A stretch of 33,112 nt of DNA, taken from an uncultured Oscillospiraceae bacterium (GTDB lineage Bacteria > Bacillota > Clostridia > Oscillospirales > Oscillospiraceae). Positions 16,523 through 24,234 of the stretch are shown here, piece after piece. The stretch covers positions 1 to 33,112 of the forward strand of contig CALWWP010000022.1 of assembly GCA_944385275.1 (NCBI GenBank). The letters are read 5' to 3'. The number at the start of each line of letters is the position of its first letter. Within the stretch, counting starts at the first letter, position 1. Both the position numbers and the translations under genes were made by a program. Below the pieces are notes generated by a model. That model made no database searches, was not told the origin of the DNA, and worked only from the letters and a program-made list of their open reading frames with translations.

Positions 16523-17284
16523 ATGATAAAATTGATTATTTCCGGCTGCAACGGATATATGGGGCAGGTCCTGACCAGCATGGCAGCAAATGACCCAGAA
16601 ATCGAAGTTATTGCAGGCTTTGACCCGCGGGCAGAAAAGAAAAGCGGTTATCCTGTGTATGCTTCTCCAATGGAATACAGCGGAACGGGTGATGTGATTA
16701 TAGACTTCTCACATCCGTCTGCTTTAGAAAGTCTGTTGTCATACAGTATTTTGAAGCAGATTCCTGTTGTGTTTTGCACGACTGGCTATACAGATCAACA
16801 GATATCTGATATAGAGCGTGCAAGCCAACAGGTGCCTCTCTTCCGTTCTGCGAATATGTCTCTAGGTATAAATTTGATTTCTGTACTGCTTAAGCGGGCT
16901 GCTGCGGTACTTGGTGAAAATTTTGATGTTGAGATCGTCGACAGACACCACAACCGCAAGATAGACGCCCCCAGCGGAACAGCGTTGATGCTCGCCGATG
17001 CTGTTCGCGAAGGTCTTCCATATGAAGCAGAATATGTCTACGACAGGCATAGCGTCCGCACTCCAAGGGATAAACACTCTATTGGATTCTCTGCTGTGCG
17101 CGGAGGCACCATCACCGGCGAGCACGAAGTGATTTTTGCTGGGAACGATGAGGTTATTGAATTTAAACACACCGTATATTCCCGAGATGTATTTGCAGTC
17201 GGAGCACTTAGAGCAGCAAAATACATGGCCGGTATAACTGAGCCGGGACTGTATAATATGAATGATATGCTTGCAAATGTTTGA
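16523..17284 (+). CDS. dapB: 4-hydroxy-tetrahydrodipicolinate reductase
   Basis: 253 residues. NAD(P) loop ISGCNGYMG (6-14), substrate loop DRHHNRKIDAPSGTA with catalytic H142/H143 and K146, and C-terminal EFKHTVYSRDVFAVGALRAAKY. It makes tetrahydrodipicolinate, the branch point to diaminopimelate/lysine and to spore dipicolinate. AAAGGA lies 9 nt before the ATG. Last gene of the operon; a perfect palindrome follows within 15 bp. Confidence 0.98.
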   Translation: MIKLIISGCNGYMGQVLTSMAANDPEIEVIAGFDPRAEKKSGYPVYASPMEYSGTGDVIIDFSHPSALESLLSYSILKQIPVVFCTTGYTDQQISDIERASQQVPLFRSANMSLGINLISVLLKRAAAVLGENFDVEIVDRHHNRKIDAPSGTALMLADAVREGLPYEAEYVYDRHSVRTPRDKHSIGFSAVRGGTITGEHEVIFAGNDEVIEFKHTVYSRDVFAVGALRAAKYMAGITEPGLYNMNDMLANV

Positions 17285-17297
17285 CAAATCAATGGTA

Positions 17298-17331
17298 AAA
17301 CCGGTAGATCCCATATGGGATCTACCGGTTT
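17298..17331. terminator. 34-bp perfect palindrome, bidirectional terminator
   Basis: 17 bases on each side match exactly around the centre at 17314/17315, with A-tract and T-tract ends. It serves dapB on the plus strand and the DUF4130 gene on the minus strand; the stop codon of the latter (17322-17324) is inside the palindrome. Confidence 0.9.
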
Positions 17332-18119
17332 AATTCTTGCCGCGCTTTCGGTTGTATCCGGCGATGATCTTGAAACTCCGTCATAGACGAGCGGTATCTC
17401 TTTGGCAAGTGCGAATTTTGACAAGCCTCGTTCCTACGTTCCTCGATCGAAACAATGCCGTAAAAACATCTCCACAGTTCCTGAAATTTGAGCTCAGTTT
17501 CCTCCGGAGCGAAGAAGTCTATATCTTCATCTCCCAAAGCAATTATTCTTCCTTTTCCACATTTTGCAAGCAGAGCTTGATGATGCGTCTTATCATAAAT
17601 AAAAAGCAGTTCCCTTGGATATCTGCTTACAAAATGGTCTTTTATCAGCGGCAAAACAGAATTTTTAGGTTCTATCTCTGAAACCATTACACCGCCGTAA
17701 TCTGTAAATCTTACAAAACCTTTAAACAGATGGCTCTCATTCTGCAGATTGACGACCGCTTTCCACAGCGTATGTATCGGCTCCGCAGTCCTGTCCTCTA
17801 AAATCTGCCTTCCACGGCTGTAAGCCATGTGTATGAAATCCACTATCATTGTTTCTCTGTCTTCAAGTTGAGATAAAAAAGCTAAATAGATAAAACGTTT
17901 GACATGCAGCGAAATATTTCTCTCTATGCTAAGGAGCAGTTTCCTCGCTATTGCTTCGCATGTTTCTATCCTGCGGCATTCAAAAATAGAAGGAAGCATA
18001 TCGTTTTCCTTTACTATTCTGAATGGCTGCTCTTTTTTTACCATGCTCTCAGCTGCACAGCACAGCAGTCCATAAAAGCTTCCATCATAAACATAAATTA
18101 TATCTGACCTGTAATACAC
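17322..18119 (-). CDS. DUF4130 (TIGR03915) putative DNA metabolism protein
   Basis: 265 residues. The N-terminus (IIYVYDGSFYGLLCCAAES) and the later FVRFTDYGG, DHFVSRYP, LFIYDKTHHQAL and FQELWRCFYG segments match the TIGR03915/DUF4130 family, recognised by eye. The family regularly accompanies the radical-SAM TIGR03916 protein, and in other bacteria the domain is fused to a uracil-DNA-glycosylase-like domain. Reaction unknown. The start is GTG at 18119 with GGGAGG about 10 nt upstream, overlapping the upstream radical-SAM gene by 22 bp, so the pair is co-translated and under the LexA box at 19416-19429. Confidence 0.85.
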   Translation of the reverse strand: MYYRSDIIYVYDGSFYGLLCCAAESMVKKEQPFRIVKENDMLPSIFECRRIETCEAIARKLLLSIERNISLHVKRFIYLAFLSQLEDRETMIVDFIHMAYSRGRQILEDRTAEPIHTLWKAVVNLQNESHLFKGFVRFTDYGGVMVSEIEPKNSVLPLIKDHFVSRYPRELLFIYDKTHHQALLAKCGKGRIIALGDEDIDFFAPEETELKFQELWRCFYGIVSIEERRNEACQNSHLPKRYRSSMTEFQDHRRIQPKARQELNR

Positions 18120-19393
18120 TTCAGAACGTCCTCCCTGCTTGTGTCAAACAATGACAGCTGCTCCATGCCCTGTCCCATAAAAGCATCCAATGTCTTTTTA
18201 GAAAGCAATGCATTTAGTATCCTGTCGTGATCCATTCTAAGACCGGCTATATATCTTCCTTTGCATGTGATAAAATATACGGCCCGCTTTAAAACCACAC
18301 CCAGCTTTTTCAAGTCTTCATAATCTAACGACCTTGTACGCCGTGCCGTCAATATTCTCTGTACGCTTCGTACTCCTACACCAGGTATCCTCAACAGCAT
18401 TTCTCTGCTGGCATTATTGATCTCTACCGGGAAAAAATCCAAATGTGAAAGAGCCCAGCTGCACTTTGGATCAACATATACGTTAAAATTGCAGTTCTCT
18501 TCATCCAAAAGCTCTCTGGCTTTAAATCCATAATAGCGAAGCAGCCAATCTGCCTGATACAGTCTGTGCTCTCTTAACAAAGGCGGCTTCGTATCAAGCG
18601 CGGGAAGATTCTTCCCCTCTACCATGGGTATATAGGCAGAAAAAAATACCCTTTTTAGCTTATAGCGTCCGTAAAGGTTTTCTGCAAGTGTCAGTATCTG
18701 GTAGTCGCTCTCAGGACTTGCCCCTACTATCATCTGCGTACTCTGTCCGGCCGGAGCAAATTTGACTGCTGACCGGTATTTTACAATATCGCTTCTGTTC
18801 TCCGCTATTTTATTGGTAACAGCGCCCATAGGCTTTAAAATAGTTTCTTTGCTCTTATCCGGGGCAAGTAGTTTAAGGCTCTGGTTTGACGGCAATTCCA
18901 AATTGACGCTTACACGGTCTGCAAGCATGCCTAGGATCGATATCAGCCTTTCATCCGTCCCCGGTATTATTTTCGCATGTATATATCCCCTGAAGCAGTA
19001 CTCTTCACGAAGCAGTCTAAGCGTCCTTATCATCTGTTCACATGTGTAGTCCGGATCTCTTATAACAGCAGAACTCAAAAACAGCCCTTCAATATAATTC
19101 CTGCGGTAAAATCCAATAGTTAGCTCCGCCAGTTCTTCCGGTTTAAATGCAGCTCGCCTTATATCATTAGATCTCCTGTTGACGCAATAGGCGCAATCGT
19201 ATATGCACGCATTGCTAAGCAAAACTTTGAGAAGAGATACGCATCGTCCATCGGGAGTAAAGCTGTGGCATATACCATATGATCTGGTAGAGCCTATTCC
19301 TCCGCCGGCATTGCGATCCACTCCACTCGAAGTACAAGCTACATCGTATTTTGCTGCCCCACTCAATATCGACAATTTATCTATCAATTCCAT
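18098..19393 (-). CDS. Radical-SAM putative DNA modification/repair protein (TIGR03916)
   Basis: 431 residues from the ATG at 19393 (GGAG 7 nt upstream); a TTG at 19408 is less likely. The [4Fe-4S]-binding CxxxCxxC is CIYDCAYC (C63, C67, C70). The Asn-Arg-Arg that follows, and QMIVGASPESD and FSAYIPMVEG, fit the TIGR03916 family. A C-terminal helix-hairpin-helix, RIPGVGVRSVQRILTA (about 335-350), predicts binding to DNA. The reaction is not known. It heads a bicistron with DUF4130; a sigma-A promoter and a LexA box lie directly upstream, which places it in the SOS response by sequence. Confidence 0.9.
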   Translation of the reverse strand: MELIDKLSILSGAAKYDVACTSSGVDRNAGGGIGSTRSYGICHSFTPDGRCVSLLKVLLSNACIYDCAYCVNRRSNDIRRAAFKPEELAELTIGFYRRNYIEGLFLSSAVIRDPDYTCEQMIRTLRLLREEYCFRGYIHAKIIPGTDERLISILGMLADRVSVNLELPSNQSLKLLAPDKSKETILKPMGAVTNKIAENRSDIVKYRSAVKFAPAGQSTQMIVGASPESDYQILTLAENLYGRYKLKRVFFSAYIPMVEGKNLPALDTKPPLLREHRLYQADWLLRYYGFKARELLDEENCNFNVYVDPKCSWALSHLDFFPVEINNASREMLLRIPGVGVRSVQRILTARRTRSLDYEDLKKLGVVLKRAVYFITCKGRYIAGLRMDHDRILNALLSKKTLDAFMGQGMEQLSLFDTSREDVLKCITGQI

Positions 19394-19415
19394 TTTAATG
19401 CTCCACAAAAATATT

Positions 19416-19429
19416 CGAACATTTGTTCT
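19416..19429 (-). promoter_or_regulatory. LexA (SOS, Cheo-type) operator
   Basis: CGAACATTTGTTCT matches the Gram-positive LexA/DinR box CGAAC-N4-GTTCG in all but the outermost base, with the core GAAC-N4-GTTC exact. It lies right after the -10 element of the radical-SAM gene, where bound LexA would block transcription. Confidence 0.85.
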
Positions 19430-19436
19430 ATTACCT

Positions 19437-19464
19437 ATTATAATCTTATTTATTCAAATTGCAA
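19437..19464 (-). promoter_or_regulatory. Sigma-A promoter of the radical-SAM/DUF4130 unit
   Basis: On the minus strand, -35 TTGCAA (19459-19464), 16-bp spacer, -10 TATAAT (19437-19442). Predicted start near 19430, at the edge of the LexA box. Confidence 0.75.
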
Positions 19465-19481
19465 CAGTTTTTTTCGAAGTA

Positions 19482-19511
19482 TTGCAAAGAATTAATTATC
19501 TATGATACAAT
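19482..19511 (+). promoter_or_regulatory. Possible promoter of larEBC
   Basis: -35 TTGCAA (19482-19487), 18-bp spacer, -10 TACAAT (19506-19511), about 57 bp before the larE start; divergent from the SOS-controlled unit. Confidence 0.5.
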
Positions 19512-19567
19512 ATCACTTGTTTAAGCAGACACTTACGATTGTGTGCCAAACTGCTGGGGGCGATTTT

Positions 19568-20314
19568 ATGACACTAGATGAATTTTTCAAAGAAAATCCT
19601 AAGGCAGCTCTCGGATTTTCGGGCGGAACAGATTCATGTTTTTTGCTTGCAGCTGCGCATAGATGCGGTGCTGATGTGCGGCCATATTATGTATGGACGC
19701 CGTTTCAGCCGAGATTTGAATTTGAAGATGCTAAAAAGCTCTGCGACGAAGTAGGTGTAGCTTTGCACGTCATTGAATACGACATCTTAAAGTTGCCTGA
19801 AGTCAGGACAAATGGAAAAGACCGTTGTTATCACTGTAAAAAAGCTATATTTTCTCAAATAGCACTTGCCGCCAGACGTGACGGCTATTCTCTTATAATT
19901 GATGGTACAAACGCATCCGATGACATTGAAGATCGTCCGGGCATGAGAGCCATATCTGAGCTGTCAGTTCGTTCTCCTCTGAGAGAATGTGGTATCACGA
20001 AGTCCGATGTGCGTTCTTTTTCACATCAACTGGGACTTTTTACTTGGAATAAGCCCTCTTATGCCTGCCTTGCTACACGTATTCCGACAAACACAACTAT
20101 TTCCAGGGAAATGCTTCAGAAAATAGAGCATTCTGAGAACATTCTTGCCGATATGGGTTTTTCTGATTTCCGTCTGCGGATAATATCTGAAAACACTGCA
20201 AAACTTCAGGTCACAGAGCGTCAGATGCAGCTTGTTTTAAAATGCCGCAGTGATATCATAAAAAAGCTTTCTCCGTATTTCGAGAATATAGTACTAGATC
20301 TAACTGTACGATGA
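19568..20314 (+). CDS. larE: ATP-dependent sulfur transferase LarE
   Basis: 248 residues from the ATG at 19568 (GGGGGCG upstream); an ATG at 19502 would start inside the promoter. PP-loop ATPase motif GFSGGTDS at 16-23 adenylates the substrate carboxylate during synthesis of the nickel-pincer nucleotide. It has three cysteines placed like the [4Fe-4S] LarE type: C87 and C90 in DRCYHCKKAIF and C167 in YACLATRIP. That type can carry sulfide on its cluster rather than give up its own cysteine sulfur as Lactobacillus LarE does; this is inference from residue pattern. First of larE-larB-larC. Confidence 0.94.
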   Translation: MTLDEFFKENPKAALGFSGGTDSCFLLAAAHRCGADVRPYYVWTPFQPRFEFEDAKKLCDEVGVALHVIEYDILKLPEVRTNGKDRCYHCKKAIFSQIALAARRDGYSLIIDGTNASDDIEDRPGMRAISELSVRSPLRECGITKSDVRSFSHQLGLFTWNKPSYACLATRIPTNTTISREMLQKIEHSENILADMGFSDFRLRIISENTAKLQVTERQMQLVLKCRSDIIKKLSPYFENIVLDLTVR

Positions 20315-20323
20315 GGTTGTCAA

Positions 20324-21082
20324 ATGGATAAATATGAGATTTTAAAAATTTTAAAAGATATTGAAAATGGCTCTATGACCGCCGAAGAGGCTGTCAAACA
20401 TCTAAAACTTCTGCCTTTTGAAGACATAGGCTATGCAAAAATAGATCATCACAGGGCTGTTAGGCAGGGTGCTCCCGAGGTCATATATGGAAAAAGTAAA
20501 ACTCCGGAACAGATCCTTGGCATTATAGATGCCATGAGAAAAAACGGCACCAATAATATTCGTATTACCAGAATGTCTTCTGAGGCCGCAAGACTGGTAG
20601 GGCTCCATCATCCTCTGGATTACGACGAACTTTCACAAATCGGAATCGCGGCACATGAGCCATTCAAGGATCCAGTAGGTCAAATAGTCATTGTCTCTGG
20701 CGGCACCAGCGACATGTCCGTATGCGAGGAAGCAGCATTGACCGCAGAAGTATTTGGCAACAATGTAAAAAGACTGTACGACGTAGGGGTTTCCGGTCTG
20801 CACCGTCTGCTTGAAAATTTGGATACTCTTGTTAGCGCAAATGTTGTAATTGCCGTTGCTGGCATGGAAGGCGCCTTGGCAAGCGTAGTCGGAGGGCTTG
20901 TAGATTGCCCGGTCATTGCAGTCCCAACAAGCATAGGCTACGGGGCAAACTTTGGCGGCTTGTCAGCATTGCTCTCGATGCTCAATTCTTGCGCAAGCGG
21001 CGTCAGCGTAGTCAATATTGACAACGGTTTTGGCGCCGGATATCTCGCGAGTATGATCAATAAAATGGGGGTCAAACAATGA
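20324..21082 (+). CDS. larB: Pyridinium-3,5-biscarboxylic acid mononucleotide synthase LarB
   Basis: 252 residues. N-terminal part (LPFEDIGYAKIDHHRAVRQGAPEVIYG) and C-terminal PurE-like domain (about 120-245: IVIVSGGTSDMSVCEEAALTAE, YDVGVSG, AVAGMEGALASVVGGL, AVPTSIGYGANFGG). LarB carboxylates and hydrolyses nicotinic acid adenine dinucleotide, the first step to the nickel-pincer cofactor. GAGG is 7 nt before the ATG; the stop overlaps larC by 4 bp. Confidence 0.96.
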   Translation: MDKYEILKILKDIENGSMTAEEAVKHLKLLPFEDIGYAKIDHHRAVRQGAPEVIYGKSKTPEQILGIIDAMRKNGTNNIRITRMSSEAARLVGLHHPLDYDELSQIGIAAHEPFKDPVGQIVIVSGGTSDMSVCEEAALTAEVFGNNVKRLYDVGVSGLHRLLENLDTLVSANVVIAVAGMEGALASVVGGLVDCPVIAVPTSIGYGANFGGLSALLSMLNSCASGVSVVNIDNGFGAGYLASMINKMGVKQ

Positions 21083-22323
21083 ATGTATTGTATATTGAAT
21101 GCAATATGGGTGCCGCCGGCGACATGCTTATGGCCGCTCTTTTTGAGCTTATTCCGGATAAAGAAAACTTCTTAAAAAAAATCAACTCCTTATTCCCTAA
21201 TATCAAAGTCCACGCCATGCTTTCCCAGAAATGCGGGATCACAGGTACCCATATTGAAGTTAAAATAGACAATGTAGAAGAACATGAATATGACTGCTCC
21301 AATCATAGTCACGTTCATTCTCACATTCACAGCAACGATCATAGCCACAGCCATGGTCATGAACACGCTCACTCTCATACTTCTCTCTCCGACATTAGGC
21401 AAAGTATCGATAATTTTGATATATCTGACAATGTCAAGCATCATGCTTTTCAAATCTATCAGATAATTGCTCAGGCAGAATCCGTTGCGCACGGGCAGCC
21501 GGTGGAACAAATACACTTTCATGAAGTAGGCGAAAAAGATGCAATCGTCGATATAGTAGGGGTCTGCATGCTTATAGAGGAGCTTTCCCCCGATAAAATC
21601 TTTGTATCTCCTGTTCATCTCGGCAGCGGCAATGTTAAAACATCTCACGGTATATTACCTGTGCCCGCACCTGCTACCGCTCATATTCTTGAAGGGGTAC
21701 CTGTTTATGCCGGTTCCATACAAGGTGAGCTTTGCACCCCTACGGGAGCCGCAATTTTACGTTATTTTTCCGATGGTTTTTGTTCAATGCCCCCTATGTC
21801 TATATCTAAAATCGGATACGGCATGGGAACAAAGGACTTTGAAAGAGCTAATTGCGTACGGGTTTTTTATGGGAAAACTTCATCTGACACCGAAGGCCCA
21901 AACGACAGCATCTCAGAGCTCAGCTGCAACTTGGACGATATGAGCGGAGAGGCAATTTCGGCTGCAATATCCGTACTTTTCAAATCAGGAGCACTCGATG
22001 TCTTCACTTGTCCGATATACATGAAGAAAAACAGACCCGCGCAAATGCTGGTCTGTCTATGCAGGTCTGAAGATGCAGATGAAATGGCTCAGCTCATGCT
22101 CAAGCACACCACTACCTTTGGAGTAAGAAAAACCATCTGTGAACGCTATATCCTCGACCGTTCTTTTGAAAGCAAAAAAACGGATTACGGAGAAATAACC
22201 GTCAAACACGGCAGAGGCTATGGAATTGAAAAAAGTAAAATTGAGTTTGATTCCCTGCTCCGTATAGCTGAAGATCATCATCTGTCTGTTTTCAAAGTGA
22301 TCGATTCCGTAAAAAATTTATAA
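21079..22323 (+). CDS. larC: Nickel insertion protein LarC (single-frame)
   Basis: 414 residues. Inserts nickel into the pincer nucleotide using CTP. The N-terminus (YIECNMGAAGDMLMAAL) and HFHEVGEKDAIVDIVG, PVPAPATAHIL and TPTGAAIL segments are LarC1; the later LSCNLDDMSGE, PIYMKKNRPAQML and TTTFGVRK segments are LarC2. Residues 76-100 are almost alternating His, a nickel store. In Lactobacillus larC is read through a programmed frameshift; here both halves are in one frame. Start ATG at 21079 inside the larB stop (ATGA). Confidence 0.96.
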   Translation: MNVLYIECNMGAAGDMLMAALFELIPDKENFLKKINSLFPNIKVHAMLSQKCGITGTHIEVKIDNVEEHEYDCSNHSHVHSHIHSNDHSHSHGHEHAHSHTSLSDIRQSIDNFDISDNVKHHAFQIYQIIAQAESVAHGQPVEQIHFHEVGEKDAIVDIVGVCMLIEELSPDKIFVSPVHLGSGNVKTSHGILPVPAPATAHILEGVPVYAGSIQGELCTPTGAAILRYFSDGFCSMPPMSISKIGYGMGTKDFERANCVRVFYGKTSSDTEGPNDSISELSCNLDDMSGEAISAAISVLFKSGALDVFTCPIYMKKNRPAQMLVCLCRSEDADEMAQLMLKHTTTFGVRKTICERYILDRSFESKKTDYGEITVKHGRGYGIEKSKIEFDSLLRIAEDHHLSVFKVIDSVKNL

Positions 22324-22524
22324 CGTTTTGTGCAGTCCGGATATTTAGATGTCGTCCGCGTATTAGACTGCGGTTCGAGTAAAATAGACTCTTGTCTAAT
22401 ATGAGGAAGTGCTGAAATTTCCTCTTGAATACCCGGTGACTGCAAAAAATAAAGCTGTTTCCTCATTAGTCTCACCGTGTATATTATCTGCTAGACAGCA
22501 TTTTTAACTCACTGATCTCTTTAT
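22324..22524. other. Gap between convergent larC and tRNA-Ser, with inverted repeats
   Basis: No convincing gene. Several inverted repeats share bases: GCAGTC (22332-22337) with GACTGC (22366-22371), TTAGAC (22363-22368) with GTCTAA (22394-22399), and GCAGT-CCGG (22332-22340) with CCGG-tg-ACTGC (22433-22443). GAGGAA/TTCCTC at 22403-22424 forms another stem. The helices exclude one another. It may hold the larC terminator or a structured RNA; no T-run terminator was identified for larC. Confidence 0.4.
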
Positions 22525-22532
22525 AAAAAAAT

Positions 22533-22571
22533 AAATAGGGCGCCGGCTGTGGTACAGCCAGCGCCCTATTT
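22533..22571 (-). terminator. Intrinsic terminator of tRNA-Ser
   Basis: A 17-bp stem with one G-U pair and 5-nt loop, followed on the minus strand by ATTTTTTTAT. It begins at the terminal A of the encoded CCA. Confidence 0.93.
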
Positions 22572-22656
22572 GGCGGAGAGAGAGGGATTCGAACCCCCGG
22601 TACTTTCGTACAACGGTTTTCAAGACCGTCACCATCGACCACTCGGACATCTCTCC
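22571..22656 (-). tRNA. tRNA-Ser, anticodon UGA
   Basis: An 86-nt gene with encoded CCA. Acceptor stem GGAGAGA/TCTCTCC with discriminator G; D-arm with GTCCGAGTGGTCGATGGTGAC; anticodon stem ACGGT/ACCGT with loop CTTGAAA, giving TGA at positions 34-36; a long variable arm GTAC-GAAA-GTAC characteristic of class II tRNA-Ser; T-loop GGTTCGAATCC. It reads UCN codons. It stands alone with its own promoter and terminator. Confidence 0.97.
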
Positions 22657-22684
22657 ACATATTTACCAAGCTAAAAGCTTATTT

Positions 22685-22713
22685 ATCTTAGCACACACTT
22701 TCATATTTGTCAA
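22685..22713 (-). promoter_or_regulatory. Sigma-A promoter of tRNA-Ser
   Basis: On the minus strand, -35 TTGACA (22708-22713), 17-bp spacer, extended -10 TGCTAAGAT (hexamer 22685-22690). It lies just after the terminator of the aminotransferase gene. Confidence 0.85.
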
Positions 22714-22715
22714 AT

Positions 22716-22754
22716 AAAAAGCTTCCTGTATATGAGTTATACAGGAAGCTTTTT
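22716..22754 (-). terminator. Intrinsic terminator of the aminotransferase gene
   Basis: A 17-bp perfect stem with 5-nt loop and TTTTT tail on the minus strand. Its tail is directly followed by the tRNA-Ser -35 element. Confidence 0.93.
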
Positions 22755-22764
22755 CACTTTAATA

Positions 22765-23952
22765 TTATTTTACAAATTCTTCTATGCGATCTAAGCCTTT
22801 TCCTATCTCTTCAATACTTGTCGCATATGTCAAGCGAACATAATTTGGAAGTCCAAATGAAGTACACGGCACTAATGCCACTTTCTCCTGCTCAAGCAAT
22901 GCCAGAGCAAAATCATCGCCGTTTTGAATCAATTTTCCTCCTATAGTCCTGCCGATCTGCTTTTCGATGTTGACCATTAGGTAAAAAGCTCCATCAGGAA
23001 CTAAACAACTTAATCCATCTATCGCCTGAACTCTTGATACAATATAATTTCTGCGCTCCTCAAATACCTTTCTCATGTCCTCTATGCTGTCCTGATCTCC
23101 TTCAAGCGCTTCTATAGCTGCATACTGCGAAATAGTACTCGGAGCGCTTGTGGAATGGCTGAGATAATTGGCCATTACTTTAGCCAGTTCCTTATTTGAA
23201 GCCGTATATCCTATTCTCCATCCTGTCATTGCGTAGGACTTAGAAATGCCGTTTACTATAATGGTTCTTTCCTTTACATCCTCACCCAAAGATGCAAAAC
23301 TCGTAAACTCTTTTCCATCATACATCAACTTATAATAAATTTCATCAGAAATTATATACAGATCATATTTAACACATATATCTGCAATTGCCTTGAGCTC
23401 TTCTCTCGTGTATACTACACCGCTTGGATTGGAGGGATTGTTCAGCAAAAAAAGCTTTGTCTTATCTGTAATTGCCTTTTCAATCTGATCAGCAGTAACT
23501 TTAAATCTATTTTCCTCAATTGTATTGATAACTACAGGAACTCCGCCGGCCATCTCTATAGCTTCATAATATGTAACCCAATACGGCTCCTGAATAATCA
23601 CTTCATCGCCCGGATTCAGCAAGCACATCAGCGCTACAAAAATACTGTGCTTCGCTCCGCTCGCAATAACTATTTGCGCAGGAGTATAGTCTAAGTCAAA
23701 ATCGTTTTTAAACCTAGTACAAACACTCTTTTTAAGCTGCTCCAATCCGGATGCAGGAGTATACTTAGTCATACCATCTTTAATTGCACGTATTGCGGCT
23801 TGGCATATATGCTCAGGAGTTCGAAAATCCGGCTCTCCAGCGCCAAAACCAACAACATCTTCACCCGCTGCTTTTAATTTTTTAGCAAGCGCATCTACTG
23901 CTAACGTCGCTGACTCGTGCACATTTGTCGCCGTCTTGGAAATTGGTTTCAT
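22765..23952 (-). CDS. PLP-dependent class I aminotransferase (aspartate aminotransferase-like)
   Basis: 395 residues from the ATG at 23952 (AGGAGGAG upstream). Fold-type I motifs: VVGFGAGEPDF near 36, GAKHSIFVAL, NNPSNPSGVVYT, and the PLP-lysine segment NGISKSYAMTGWRIGY near 235. Length and N-terminal hallmark (ISKTATNVHESATLAVDALA) fit the AspC/PatA subgroup used for aspartate or aromatic amino acids in Firmicutes; exact substrate cannot be set by eye. A single-gene transcription unit. Confidence 0.92.
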   Translation of the reverse strand: MKPISKTATNVHESATLAVDALAKKLKAAGEDVVGFGAGEPDFRTPEHICQAAIRAIKDGMTKYTPASGLEQLKKSVCTRFKNDFDLDYTPAQIVIASGAKHSIFVALMCLLNPGDEVIIQEPYWVTYYEAIEMAGGVPVVINTIEENRFKVTADQIEKAITDKTKLFLLNNPSNPSGVVYTREELKAIADICVKYDLYIISDEIYYKLMYDGKEFTSFASLGEDVKERTIIVNGISKSYAMTGWRIGYTASNKELAKVMANYLSHSTSAPSTISQYAAIEALEGDQDSIEDMRKVFEERRNYIVSRVQAIDGLSCLVPDGAFYLMVNIEKQIGRTIGGKLIQNGDDFALALLEQEKVALVPCTSFGLPNYVRLTYATSIEEIGKGLDRIEEFVK

Positions 23953-23995
23953 AAAAACTCCTCCTAAATCTTTTTTCCCGTAATTGTGCTCTAAT

Positions 23996-24024
23996 ATTAT
24001 ATGTTTTTCTGTTTGGTTTTGCAA
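23996..24024 (-). promoter_or_regulatory. Sigma-A promoter of the aminotransferase gene
   Basis: On the minus strand, -35 TTGCAA (24019-24024), 17-bp spacer, -10 TATAAT (23996-24001). The stretch 24025-24150 upstream is AT-rich and no gene was seen in it. Confidence 0.82.
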
Positions 24025-24150
24025 GGCAAATAAAAAGATTCTCTTTGAGCATACATTTTCATTTTTTTTAAAATGGGTTCTTCGTATATATTGACTATGC
24101 TTTTTTAACTATTCAAGATCCCAAGCATACAACATATAGAAAAATCAAAA

Positions 24151-24192
24151 AAATATGGCAAATGGGATCTAATAGTCCCATTTGCCATATTT
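24151..24192 (-). terminator. Intrinsic terminator after spoIVA
   Basis: A 17-bp perfect stem with 8-nt loop, then TTTTTGATTTTT on the minus strand, about 40 bp past the spoIVA stop codon. Confidence 0.92.
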
Positions 24193-24234
24193 GTCTTTTC
24201 ACCATCTTCTTATGTCCTTCGATCGCGGACAACG

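Noticed and set aside
21297..21380. Repetitive CAT/CAC tract in larC
   Set aside because: It encodes the His-rich nickel-binding segment typical of LarC, not a repeat array.
22278..22475. 65-codon minus-strand frame after larC
   Set aside because: No recognisable motif, runs into the end of larC antisense, and no clear ribosome binding site; the inverted repeats explain the region as well.
22571..22656. tRNA-Ser as an integration site for a mobile element
   Set aside because: No integrase, direct repeat of the tRNA 3' end or foreign genes are seen next to it; xerD is a distant housekeeping gene.
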